Assembly (NCBI GenBank): GCA_019309685.1
Contig: JAFDFT010000239.1
Span: forward strand, 1-8,462
DNA length: 8,462 bases
Source of the DNA: Deltaproteobacteria bacterium
GTDB lineage: Bacteria > Desulfobacterota > Desulfobacteria > Desulfobacterales > JAABPS01
Direction of reading: 5' to 3'
The notes beneath the pieces were generated by a model. It ran no database searches and was not told the DNA's origin. It worked only from the letters and a program-made list of their open reading frames with translations. The position numbers and the translations under genes were made by a program. Below, one piece after another: positions 1-6,234 of this stretch (position 1 is its first letter; every line of letters starts with the position of its first letter).

Positions 1-38
1 ATGGGTGGGATTACGAAGCCATCAAAATTGATAAATGA
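1..38 (+). CDS. 3' tail of an unidentified upstream gene (partial, frame uncertain)
   Basis: Two plus-strand frames are open from the left edge and end before the next gene. The frame starting at base 3 reads GWDYEAIKIDK and stops at TGA 36-38; an AAAGGA-like Shine-Dalgarno lies just after it at 38-43. The frame starting at base 1 reads to a TAA at 55-57 that overlaps the next ATG as TAATG, an arrangement typical of coupled genes. I prefer the first frame because its residues look more protein-like, but the tail is too short to decide or to name a product. Either way, a co-directional gene probably precedes the acyl-CoA synthetase; the ATP-grasp beta subunit would be a natural neighbour, but nothing visible proves it. 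Confidence 0.35.
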   Translation, partial: GWDYEAIKIDK

Positions 39-56
39 AAGGAATTACCTGGTATA

Positions 57-1483
57 ATGGAAACAACAGTCAATCTTGACCGACTTTTTTACCCAAAAAA
101 TATTGCCGTTATCGGCGCGTCACCCAAAAAAAATGGGGCTGGTCAAGCGGCAATTCGTGGATCGCCGGGTCCTTTAAGCTCGGTTTCCAGGGCCCAATCT
201 ATCCCGTCCATCCAAAAGCAAAGACAATTTTAGGACTCAAAGCCTACCCGAGTATTCTTGACATACCGGATGAAATTGACTTCGCGATCTTTACGGTACC
301 CTTTACCACTGTGATGGAAGTAATGGAACAATGCGTACAAAAGGGTGTCAAATTTGTTCATCTGCTGACTGCCGGATTCAGCGAAACAGGCCGAAAGGAC
401 TACGCGGACCTTGAAAATCAGCTTTCTGAAACCGCGCGAAAAGGCGGCATCAGGCTGATTGGCCCGAACTGCATGGGCGTCTACTGCCCGGAGGGCGGAT
501 TGTCATGGGCGGATGAATTCCCTGCTGAGTCGGGTTCTACCGGATTCTTCTCACAGAGCGGCCAGATTGCGTATCAGGTTATCCGTAAAAGTGAGCCTCG
601 AAAAATTCGTTTCAGTAAAGCCGTGAGTTATGGAAACGCCAGCGATCTGCAGGCCCATGATTTTTTAAATTACATGGCGCAAGATGATAAAGTCAAAGTT
701 ATCGGCGCGTATGTTGAGGGCATAAAAAAAGGAAGAGAGTTTTTTGAAGCCGCGAAGAAAGCTTCAATAAAAAAACCGCTGGTTATATTGAAAGGCGGCC
801 AAACCAAAGGCGGTTCAAGGGCAACATTGTCGCATACATCTGCCATCGCGGGATCACAAAATATCTGGAAGACCATGTGCGATCAAGCAGGAATCATTCA
901 GGTTCATTCGCTGGAGGAAATGGTACATACCCTTCAGGCTTTTCAGATGATGCCTACCCCCAAAGGAACAAATGTTGCCATACTCGGCGGTGCAGGCGGA
1001 GGCTCCGTGACCATGACAGACTTCGCGGAAAAAGAAAATCTTTCCGTACCCCATCTTGCGGAAAAAACAATCCGCCAACTTGAAGAATTTATACCGCTTC
1101 AGGGATCGAGTGTAAAAAACCCACTGGATATCATGGCAGCATTGACACGAAAAGGTAATTTGATCCGGGTGATGGAACTCCTCAGAGATGATCCAAACAT
1201 CGACGCGCTGATTTTCAATATGTCGCCTAACTGGATTTACAAGGATTACGGCCGAACCGCTCTGAACATTTACCTTCAGGTATCACTCAAGGCAAAAGAA
1301 GTTCTTGAAAAACCGCTTTTCATATCCCTTGCCAGGGAAGATGATGTTCAGGCAGATATTCTCCACAAAGAGGTGGAAGAATGGCTCCATGAAGCCGGCA
1401 TGCCAACATTTCCCGAGTTCCGTTTAACAGCCCGAATATTATACAATATGAAAAAATACAGGGACTATCTGGATGCCCACTAA
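57..1483 (+). pseudogene. Acyl-CoA synthetase (NDP-forming) alpha-type protein, frameshifted near the N-terminus
   Basis: This belongs to the NDP-forming acyl-CoA synthetase family (CoA-binding domain plus two succinyl-CoA-ligase-like domains), which interconverts acyl-CoA + ADP + Pi and free acid + CoA + ATP via a phosphohistidine. ATG 57 gives an N-terminus ending in IAVIGASPKK, the Rossmann CoA-binding motif, then hits an in-frame stop near 230. From about base 134 a second frame carries on without a break (WGWSSGNSWIAGSFKLG, then GPIYPVHPKAK) to TAA 1483. Adding one A to the 8-A run at 126-133 joins them into about 475 residues, close to the usual alpha-subunit length. Visible downstream are IGPNCMGVYCP, FFSQSGQ and SHTSAIAGS. 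The His in the last motif (CAT 833-835, about residue 260 when joined) matches the catalytic His of the family. Any start near 311 is internal: it is a GTG without a Shine-Dalgarno. There is no ATP-grasp domain, so a beta subunit must be encoded elsewhere. The break may be a sequencing error, a true mutation or slippage. Confidence 0.85.
126..133 (+). other. A8 homopolymer at the frameshift site
   Basis: Eight consecutive A residues follow CCC inside the CoA-binding domain. The reading frame before the run is the ATG 57 frame; after it, the family sequence continues one frame back. Nine A residues, or a -1 ribosomal slip or transcriptional slippage on the run, would give one continuous protein. 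Confidence 0.8.
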
Positions 1484-1490
1484 AACGTCT

Positions 1491-2336
1491 CTATTCCCCC
1501 TTAAACACAGGCGCCCTCTTCTCGGCTCGAGAGGCCATCGACTCAACAAAGTCCTTTGATGAAAAGGTCTTGAGTAAAGCCTCATTTTCAAGGTCAAGGG
1601 CTTTGGTAACAGCTTCGATCAATGGCTTGTGAAGCACTTCTTTTGTCAATCGGACGGCCATATACGCGCCTGCCGGCGGAACCAGTTTTAACGTCATTTC
1701 TTTTGCATAGGGGATCAGCTCCTCATGGGGAAGTACTTTGTTGACGATGCCAAGCGCCTCAAGTTTTTTAGCGGGTATATCTTCTCCGAAAAACATAATC
1801 TCTTTTGTCTGCTGCATGCCTATCAGGCGGGGCAACAGATAGCTTGAAGCAAGTTCCGGTATGATGCCGAGTTTTATAAAAGGAAGCCTTGCCCACGCGT
1901 ACTCCGACGCATAGATCAGGTCCGCGCACGCTATCGGTATGGTAATCCCCCCGCCAATGGCAAGCCCGTTCATCGCGACAATAACCGGCTTGTACAAATT
2001 CCAGAGCTTTAAACATAATCTTTTCTGTGCAATATCCGTGAAATCAAGTTCGTCCTTCATTTCCTGGCTCATGGATTCCACTTCAGCAAGATTAAAATAT
2101 CCGCCGCTGCAAAAGGCCTCTTTTTCAGGATCACTCTCCCCTTCCGGTTTGGCACCGGTGATAATTATCGCTGTTGCAGTCTCGTCTTGAGCCACAGCGT
2201 CAATGGCTCTCGGGAGTTCAACAAGAACGCCCGGTGTTAGCGCGTTTTTAACATCCGGTCTGTTTATCGTTACCGTAACAATTCCCGTTTCATCATCCTT
2301 TTCATAAACAACACTTTTAAAATCCTTTACATCCAT
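1491..2336 (-). CDS. Crotonase-fold enoyl-CoA hydratase/isomerase family protein, isomerase-like active site
   Basis: A 281-residue protein of the crotonase superfamily, which acts on acyl-CoA thioesters in the cytoplasm. Family marks are TINRPDVKNALTPG (about 23-36), the first oxyanion-hole segment FCSGGYFN (75-82), the second NGLAIGGG (123-130), and LPFIKLGIIPELASSYLLPRL (about 151-171). Aligned by eye to rat mitochondrial hydratase, the two catalytic glutamates (Glu144, Glu164) are replaced by Thr132 and Phe153. Glu161, in IIPELASSY, falls where Delta3,Delta2-enoyl-CoA isomerases of the ECI2 type carry their single catalytic Glu. Double-bond isomerisation is therefore more likely than hydration, though the substrate is unknown. 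ATG 2336 is supported by AGGAG at 2344-2348, seven bases away. The stop lies 7 bp from that of the convergent acyl-CoA synthetase, with no terminator between. A same-strand gene ends 55 bp upstream and may be co-transcribed. Confidence 0.88.
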   Translation of the reverse strand: MDVKDFKSVVYEKDDETGIVTVTINRPDVKNALTPGVLVELPRAIDAVAQDETATAIIITGAKPEGESDPEKEAFCSGGYFNLAEVESMSQEMKDELDFTDIAQKRLCLKLWNLYKPVIVAMNGLAIGGGITIPIACADLIYASEYAWARLPFIKLGIIPELASSYLLPRLIGMQQTKEIMFFGEDIPAKKLEALGIVNKVLPHEELIPYAKEMTLKLVPPAGAYMAVRLTKEVLHKPLIEAVTKALDLENEALLKTFSSKDFVESMASRAEKRAPVFKGE

Positions 2337-2391
2337 ATCCGTTCTCCTGCGATTTTTATTTCTCGTTCGGTTTCAATCTTTTTATCTATCT

Positions 2392-3021
2392 TTATGACCT
2401 TCTGGACCGTATGGCAAGCAGATTTTCATAATACCAAACAGGCATGGCCAGGGCCAATACAAGATCCTCGAGAGGCTTTACATCTTGGGCACTAACATGC
2501 GCGTCCTTAATCTTTCTGTATTCGTTAAATGCTTCAAACAGTTCTTCTCCTGATTCTTTATTAGTCATAATCAATCGATCCTGCTCTATTACCCCCAGTA
2601 TAGTGCTGATTAGTGTATTTTTAGAAATATAGAAATCACTTTTCAAACACTTACCGGGAATTTCTGTCCGCCATTTGCTTTCATCATTAAAAAAAATACA
2701 GTTTGCCTGAATGTTACGCTTCTTTAAGTACTGCATGTCTTCAACGGTGTAATCACAAAAAGCCGTGAATATTAACGGCTTTTCATTTACCATCTTTTTG
2801 GGCCTGCCGATCTGGCTAAAACGGGGTTTTCGGGTGGTATATTTTCTATCATTATAAATCCGAAAAACCTCTTTAATCAGATTATTTCCGTTGGAATCAA
2901 AAGAAAGTCTTTTAATATTAATTACATGATAATATTTCTTTAAATCTTTTCTCACCCGGTGAACAAGGACCATTGAGGCAAAACCCGTTTTCCCTGTTAA
3001 CTCAGCGCCGATTAAATACAT
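2392..3021 (-). CDS. Orphan protein resembling a terminase-type RNase H-fold nuclease domain (degenerate)
   Basis: A 209-residue protein that I do not recognise firmly. Its layout follows the C-terminal nuclease domain of phage terminase large subunits. It opens with a strand and loop YLIGAELTGKTGFASMVLV (2-20), in the place of the usual GxDxGxxxDxxAIVV. The middle strand KPLIFTAFCD (81-90) sits where the family reads LVVDATGVG. Then comes SKNTLISTILGVIEQDRLIM (133-152), matching the family's K-x-x-L-V-S-x-L-Q-x-x-L-x-x-G-R-L helix, and finally LEDLVLALAMPVWYYEN (184-200), matching HDDLVLALALAxW. The first Asp is Glu here and the middle Asp is not in place, so activity is doubtful. A basic GRPKK stretch (72-76) could contact DNA. 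There is no ATPase domain, portal or other phage gene around. The start ATG at 3021 has only a weak GGGA about ten bases upstream. A structured gap lies upstream and a crotonase gene 55 bp downstream on the same strand. The gene itself is likely real; the homology is an inference from pattern only. Confidence 0.6.
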   Translation of the reverse strand: MYLIGAELTGKTGFASMVLVHRVRKDLKKYYHVINIKRLSFDSNGNNLIKEVFRIYNDRKYTTRKPRFSQIGRPKKMVNEKPLIFTAFCDYTVEDMQYLKKRNIQANCIFFNDESKWRTEIPGKCLKSDFYISKNTLISTILGVIEQDRLIMTNKESGEELFEAFNEYRKIKDAHVSAQDVKPLEDLVLALAMPVWYYENLLAIRSRRS

Positions 3022-3055
3022 AAAGAAGCTATCCCTTATATTTCACGAGTTGATT

Positions 3056-3155
3056 TTGCCACAGCTGCAAGGCGTGGGACATGAAGCTGTAGTAAACTAC
3101 TGCGAATGGCTCGCAACGCCACAGATGTGGTAAAGGTTACTCGCCCGAAGGGTGA
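3056..3155. repeat. Cluster of short hairpins: candidate structured RNA or extragenic palindromic element
   Basis: Several perfect or near-perfect inverted repeats are packed into 100 bp, richer in GC than the AT-rich flank to its right. TTGC/GCAA lies at 3056-3059 and 3067-3070. GGCGT (3071-3075) pairs with ACGCC (3116-3120) and encloses two abutting hairpins: GTAG-TAAA-CTAC at 3089-3100 (extendable outward by GC/GC past one mismatch) and TGCGA-ATGGC-TCGCA at 3101-3115. CCAC-AGAT-GTGG follows at 3119-3130, sharing two bases with the outer stem. TCGCCC-GAA-GGGTGA closes the set at 3141-3155, with one G-T pair. GCCACAG occurs at both 3058 and 3118. The density suggests a folded transcript or a REP/MITE-like element rather than chance. 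I cannot assign a known family. Confidence 0.5.
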
Positions 3156-3197
3156 TATTTCTTGATATAAAAATGAAACGATCCCTTAAAAATATTT

Positions 3198-3237
3198 GCA
3201 GCTTGTACGTTGCATAAAATTTTATAAAATAAGCTGC
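3198..3237 (-). terminator. Inverted repeat with nested AT palindrome, possible terminator or operator
   Basis: GCAGCTT (3198-3204) and AAGCTGC (3231-3237) form a perfect 7-bp inverted repeat. Between them lies the perfect 12-bp palindrome ATAAAATTTTAT (3214-3225). Read on the minus strand, downstream of the ABC permease stop, the repeat is followed by AAATATTTTTAA. It could therefore be a weak intrinsic terminator for the ABC operon, though the T-run is interrupted. It could equally be a protein-binding site for the gene at 2392-3021. Confidence 0.35.
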
Positions 3238-3290
3238 TGATATGTTATCATAAATAAAATATAATCAAAAAATTTCATGGAATATTCGGA

Positions 3291-3971
3291 CTATCCGCGT
3301 AAACTATACCCACTTCGAAGCAAAAGCAGACACACAAGGCTGACCGTAACAAAAAAAGCACCCACAATACCCATGCTTATCCATACGGAGATGTCCGAAA
3401 CCCCCAAAAAACCATAGCGAAACCCATCGATCATGTAAAAAAATGGATTATAATAAGAAATTTTTTGCCAGAATTCCGGCAAAGAGCGGATCGAATAAAA
3501 GACACCGCTTAAAAATGACAGCGGCAGAATTACAAAGTTTTGAAAAGCCGAAATATGGTCCCATTTCTCCGCCCATATGGAGGCAATCAGTCCCAGCGTG
3601 CCGAGAATGCCGGTACCTAAAACAGCAAAGCCCAGCAAAACCGGAAGATTGGATGCCGCGTAAAATTCAAGATTAGAAATAGGAGCTAATAAAACAAAGG
3701 CGATGCTTCCATTGAGTTTTGACTGAAACAGGCTGGACGAACTATTCGCGAACGCATTTTGAATCATAGACATCATAATAAGGCCCGGAACCAGAAACGT
3801 TGTATAATTGGTGCCCTGATACACCTCCACTTTTTCAGATAATACCGAAGAAAAAATCAGCAGATACAGCATCACGGTGACAACAGGAGTGAGAATTGTC
3901 TGCACCGCAACTTTAACAAACCGCCAGACTTCCTTTGCAAAAAGGGTATATAAACCTCGCCAGTTAACCAT
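3291..3971 (-). CDS. ABC-2 type exporter permease (YadH-like), about 28 residues short internally
   Basis: The 226-residue membrane subunit of an ABC-2 exporter, partner of the ATPase encoded just upstream. It aligns by eye with E. coli YadH (about 256 residues) from the N-terminus (AKEVWRFVKVAVQTILTPV) through FLVPGLIMMSMIQNAFAN (59-76) to NPFFYMIDGFRYGFLG (175-190) near the end. Between LLAPISNLEFYAA (about 94-106) and SNLPVLLGFAVLG (107-119) it lacks about 28 residues present in YadH: one membrane-spanning helix and its loop. The frame stays open across the join (around base 3653), so this is an in-frame deletion or a divergent short form. Losing one helix should change the membrane topology, so function is uncertain. 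ATG 3971 overlaps the ATPase stop by 8 bases (ATGGTTAA) and has an AGGGA Shine-Dalgarno inside the ATPase end, indicating translational coupling. The exported substrate cannot be told. Confidence 0.85.
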   Translation of the reverse strand: MVNWRGLYTLFAKEVWRFVKVAVQTILTPVVTVMLYLLIFSSVLSEKVEVYQGTNYTTFLVPGLIMMSMIQNAFANSSSSLFQSKLNGSIAFVLLAPISNLEFYAASNLPVLLGFAVLGTGILGTLGLIASIWAEKWDHISAFQNFVILPLSFLSGVFYSIRSLPEFWQKISYYNPFFYMIDGFRYGFLGVSDISVWISMGIVGAFFVTVSLVCLLLLRSGYSLRG

Positions 3972-4884
3972 TCTTTTTCCCTGTTAATGCCACAAATACC
4001 TCTTCAAGCCCCGGCTCATAGGTCCGCAGGTCTGTAAATGATATATTGGCCGCGTAAAACGCTTCCAGCAGGTCAGCGATTCTATCTTCTTTCCGATGCA
4101 AACGCAGAGTCAGTTCACTTCCTTTTAAAGATACGGTTTTTTCCTGAATCACGTCCGGTAGTTTTACGGACGAATCTTTCAGGTTAATACAAAGAAAACG
4201 ATAAGGAAATTGTTCAACAATAGCCTTTGTGCTGTCCAGGGCGACAACTTTTCCCTGGTCAAGAATCGCGATCCGTTCACAAAGCGCTTCAGCTTCTTCC
4301 AGATAGTGGGTGGTCAGCAAAATAGTGTGGCCCTCTTTATGCAAACGCTTCGTAAGATCCCATAATACTCTGCGAAGCTCCACATCCACTCCGGCTGTGG
4401 GTTCGTCCAGTACGACCACCTGAGGTTTGTGAACCAGCGCCTGGGCAATCAATACCCGTCTTTTCATACCCCCTGAAAGCCGGTAAAGTATTTCATCCGA
4501 TTTATCGGTCAAATCCAACGTTTCAATCAACTCGTCAATCCACGCCCGGTTAGAAGCGCCAAGACCAAAATAGCCGGACTGAAGCTTCAGCATTTCATGC
4601 ACTGTAAAAAAAGAATCATACACAAGCTCCTGCGGGACGACGCCCAACGCGAAACGTGTTTTTCGCCAATCCTTTGAAACGTCATTCCCCATCACCTGTA
4701 TGGTCCCCTGACTGGCACGGGTCAAACCGGCCATAATATTGATTAGGGTTGACTTACCAGCTCCATTGGGACCCAGCAGTCCAAAAAAACTCCCCTGCCC
4801 TATTTCGAAACTCACCCCTGAAAGGGCCTGAACGTTAAGAAACTTTTTATATATATCAGATATAAATACTGCCGGCATTGTCAT
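3964..4884 (-). CDS. ABC exporter ATP-binding subunit (CcmA/YadG-like)
   Basis: The cytoplasmic ATPase of an ABC-2 exporter that powers the downstream permease. With the start at 4884 the protein has 306 residues, matching YadG-type proteins. All catalytic motifs are intact: Walker A GPNGAGKST (38-46), Q-loop Gln85 in VVPQ, signature LSGGM (136-140), Walker B VVVLDE (156-161) and switch His193 in LLTTHYLEEAE. The C-terminal 90 or so residues, ending GLEEVFVALTGKKNG, are the accessory domain usual in this subfamily. A TTG at 4902 would add six residues but has no ribosome binding site. ATG 4884 has AGGA nine bases upstream (4894-4897). It also forms an ATGA overlap with the TGA (4881-4883) of an open frame following the CBS gene, so coupling with upstream translation is likely. 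The stop overlaps the permease start. Confidence 0.94.
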   Translation of the reverse strand: MTMPAVFISDIYKKFLNVQALSGVSFEIGQGSFFGLLGPNGAGKSTLINIMAGLTRASQGTIQVMGNDVSKDWRKTRFALGVVPQELVYDSFFTVHEMLKLQSGYFGLGASNRAWIDELIETLDLTDKSDEILYRLSGGMKRRVLIAQALVHKPQVVVLDEPTAGVDVELRRVLWDLTKRLHKEGHTILLTTHYLEEAEALCERIAILDQGKVVALDSTKAIVEQFPYRFLCINLKDSSVKLPDVIQEKTVSLKGSELTLRLHRKEDRIADLLEAFYAANISFTDLRTYEPGLEEVFVALTGKKNG

Positions 4885-5033
4885 ATGCTTTTTTCCTGCC
4901 AATGTGGAGTACTAATAGGGACTGAAACAGGCAAGTTCTCATACATCTGACCGATTGGCTCAGCCAGATGCTCGTGAATATTTTCCAAACCTGCCGGGTT
5001 GAAAGATATATTGAAGATATTGCGGCGCAACAC
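4881..5033 (-). CDS. Possible small ORF between the CBS gene and the ABC ATPase
   Basis: After the TAG of the CBS gene (5061-5063) the same frame stays open for 59 codons to TGA 4881-4883, which overlaps the ATPase ATG as ATGA. The translation looks protein-like: RNIFNISFNPAGLENI, then HEHLAEPIGQMYENLP, ending HWQEKSI. In-frame starts are GTG 5033 (50 residues, listed here) and ATG 4946 (21 residues); neither has a clear Shine-Dalgarno. It could be a small coupled gene, a read-through extension of the CBS protein or a remnant. I do not recognise the sequence. The gap is otherwise unexplained, and 59 open codons by chance is unlikely but possible. Confidence 0.35.
   Translation of the reverse strand: MLRRNIFNISFNPAGLENIHEHLAEPIGQMYENLPVSVPISTPHWQEKSI
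4894..4897 (-). promoter_or_regulatory. Ribosome binding site that decides the ABC ATPase start
   Basis: On the minus strand AGGA ends nine bases before ATG 4884. The alternative TTG at 4902 is preceded by TACTCCACA, which has no Shine-Dalgarno character, so 4884 is the better start. Confidence 0.6.
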
Positions 5034-5060
5034 CTGTGAAGGACCGCAATAAAATTTGGG

Positions 5061-5609
5061 CTATTCTGTCAGCACGCTTGCAATGGCAAGGAAAAGATCA
5101 GAATCGCGAAGTACACCAATGATCTTGTCTTTTTCGAAAACAGGAATCACCGTAATTTTGTTTCGATGCATCATCTTGAGTGCGTCCAGAAGGCTCGCAT
5201 CGCAATCAATTTTACCCTTGATTTTCAACATGATAGCAGCAACTTTTGTTTCCGTGTTCTTCAATACTCTTTTCTTAAAGCCTGCCCTGGCTTCATCCAG
5301 ATCAGCCGCATCCGCCTCGGCGAAAGCAACGGAAACGCTTAATGCTGCCAGTTTTTCGCTCAATCTGCCGGCTATTTCAGGAATCAGAACCTTTAAAATA
5401 GACTGAAAGTCAAGAATCCCTACAAGCTTGCCGTCCGAATCCAGCACCATACTGGTACGGTGACCTGCTTCAGTGCAACTTCCGGTTTCTACCTCACAGT
5501 ATATTTTTCTCATCTCAAGCACTGCGTCTTTAAGAGTCTTCTCCGGAGACGTGACAGCATAATCACTAATTGGTATCATTAAATCTTTTACTTGTTTTTC
5601 AAAAAACAT
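5061..5609 (-). CDS. CBS-domain-pair protein (nucleotide-sensing regulator)
   Basis: A 182-residue soluble protein made of two CBS domains, which usually bind adenosyl nucleotides and act as an energy or redox sensor. The first domain (about 6-75) starts VKDLMIPISDYAVTSPEKTL, continues with TSMVLDSDGKLVGILDFQSIL (52-72), and is followed by a longer-than-usual linker rich in Ala, Glu and Asp (about 76-122). The second domain (about 123-180) has the typical ITVIPVFEKDKIIGVLRDSDL (152-172). There is no enzyme, channel or DNA-binding domain, so it probably works through a partner. The start ATG 5609 has a strong AAGGAG at 5616-5621. It is first in the apparent operon with the ABC exporter, which suggests, but does not prove, that it tunes or reports on that transport system. 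The C-terminus at the TAG looks complete. Confidence 0.9.
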   Translation of the reverse strand: MFFEKQVKDLMIPISDYAVTSPEKTLKDAVLEMRKIYCEVETGSCTEAGHRTSMVLDSDGKLVGILDFQSILKVLIPEIAGRLSEKLAALSVSVAFAEADAADLDEARAGFKKRVLKNTETKVAAIMLKIKGKIDCDASLLDALKMMHRNKITVIPVFEKDKIIGVLRDSDLFLAIASVLTE

Positions 5610-5640
5610 ATTTTTCTCCTTTATAATTAATCACAAAAAT

Positions 5641-5670
5641 TTTTTAGGATACAAACTCGCTTTCTGTCAA
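5641..5670 (-). promoter_or_regulatory. Candidate sigma70-type promoter for the CBS/ABC operon
   Basis: On the minus strand a perfect TTGACA (5670-5665) is followed after 18 bases by TAAAAA (5646-5641), which matches four of six -10 positions. A start of transcription near 5634 would leave a short leader containing the AAGGAG of the CBS gene. The spacing is one base above optimum and the -10 is weak. Confidence 0.4.
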
Positions 5671-6106
5671 GAGAAATGTGTCAGAACCATTTTCAATAGC
5701 CGGCAAACGCTTAAAAAAATCTGCTGGTGAAATGGATATTATTTGAGCGAGTTGGTTGCCGGTTTCTTCGCAAGGTCTGAAAAACAATTTTTTTTCTCCA
5801 TGCTATTTATGAATCCAAATTTTCTAAGATTTTACCATAGGGATGACCTTTTACAAGTCTCGAATGTATGATGTTAGAAGCACGCCTATCAAGATTTTCA
5901 ATAGAAGCGAATACTAGCGTTTTTGAGATATCAAGTCTGTCAGAAAGAGTCAAGAAATCAGCGATAGATTCGCACTCGAAAAGTCATTTTTTATCCGTAG
6001 ACTATCCCAAAACATTTGCAGTGCAACAAAAAAGCAATGCCACCTGGATTAAGCATAGATTGCTCATGGACCTCGGTGACACTCCTGAGTGCCTTTTCTA
6101 TACAGC
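5671..6106. other. Stretch without a convincing gene
   Basis: This stretch separates the divergently read CBS operon and the membrane-protein operon. The plus-strand frame 5868-6110 (80 codons) lacks a Shine-Dalgarno, has unusual composition and resembles nothing I know. On the minus strand a short frame between about 6141 and 5995 reads ALRSVTEVHEQSMLNPGGIA and stops, which could be a decayed gene end. Small inverted repeats are present: CCGGCAA/TTGCCGG (5700-5706, 5756-5762), AGCAAT/ATTGCT (6033-6038, 6059-6064) and CACTCCTGAGTG (6080-6091). I cannot assign a role. Confidence 0.5.
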
Positions 6107-6135
6107 TTGACACAGAAATCGGATTCTGTAATAGT
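6107..6135 (+). promoter_or_regulatory. Candidate promoter for the membrane protein/flavoprotein pair
   Basis: A perfect TTGACA lies at 6107-6112. With 17-base spacing the -10 would be AATAGT (6130-6135, four of six matches). It faces the plus-strand gene pair and no other promoter-like site is evident upstream of it. The -10 is weak. Confidence 0.35.
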
Positions 6136-6234
6136 TCGTATCATTCATTTTCTTTCTGAAGACCAGAATGATTTTATAATATCCGGAGAGCCCATATCGA
6201 ACATTTTCTTTATATTCTTGATATCGCAATTGCC

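Larger units (their letters stand above)
3022..3290. other. Gene-free intergenic stretch with hairpins and palindromes
   Basis: No credible reading frame lies between the orphan terminase-like gene and the ABC permease. The stretch should hold the promoter of the former and the terminator of the latter (both minus strand). Its left half is a hairpin cluster and its right half is AT-rich with a nested inverted repeat, both listed separately. The short string ATCCCTTA occurs twice (about 3031-3038 and 3181-3188), flanking the hairpin cluster at a distance. I see no convincing -35/-10 pair. Confidence 0.6.

Noticed and set aside
311..1483. Stand-alone acyl-CoA synthetase starting at 311.
   Set aside because: The GTG there has no ribosome binding site and the family's CoA-binding domain is clearly encoded upstream from 57, across the frameshift.
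3056..3240. CRISPR array or group II intron end.
   Set aside because: There are no regularly spaced identical repeats, and nothing matching an intron domain V hairpin was seen.
3640..3672. AATCTT repeats as the cause of the permease deletion.
   Set aside because: Both copies remain on either side of FYAAS, so recombination between them would have removed the sequence that is still present.
4885..4902. TTG start for the ABC ATPase giving six extra residues.
   Set aside because: No Shine-Dalgarno before it; ATG 4884 has AGGA nine bases upstream and an ATGA overlap.
5868..6110. 80-codon plus-strand frame.
   Set aside because: No ribosome binding site, no recognisable motif and atypical composition; probably chance, so not called as a gene.
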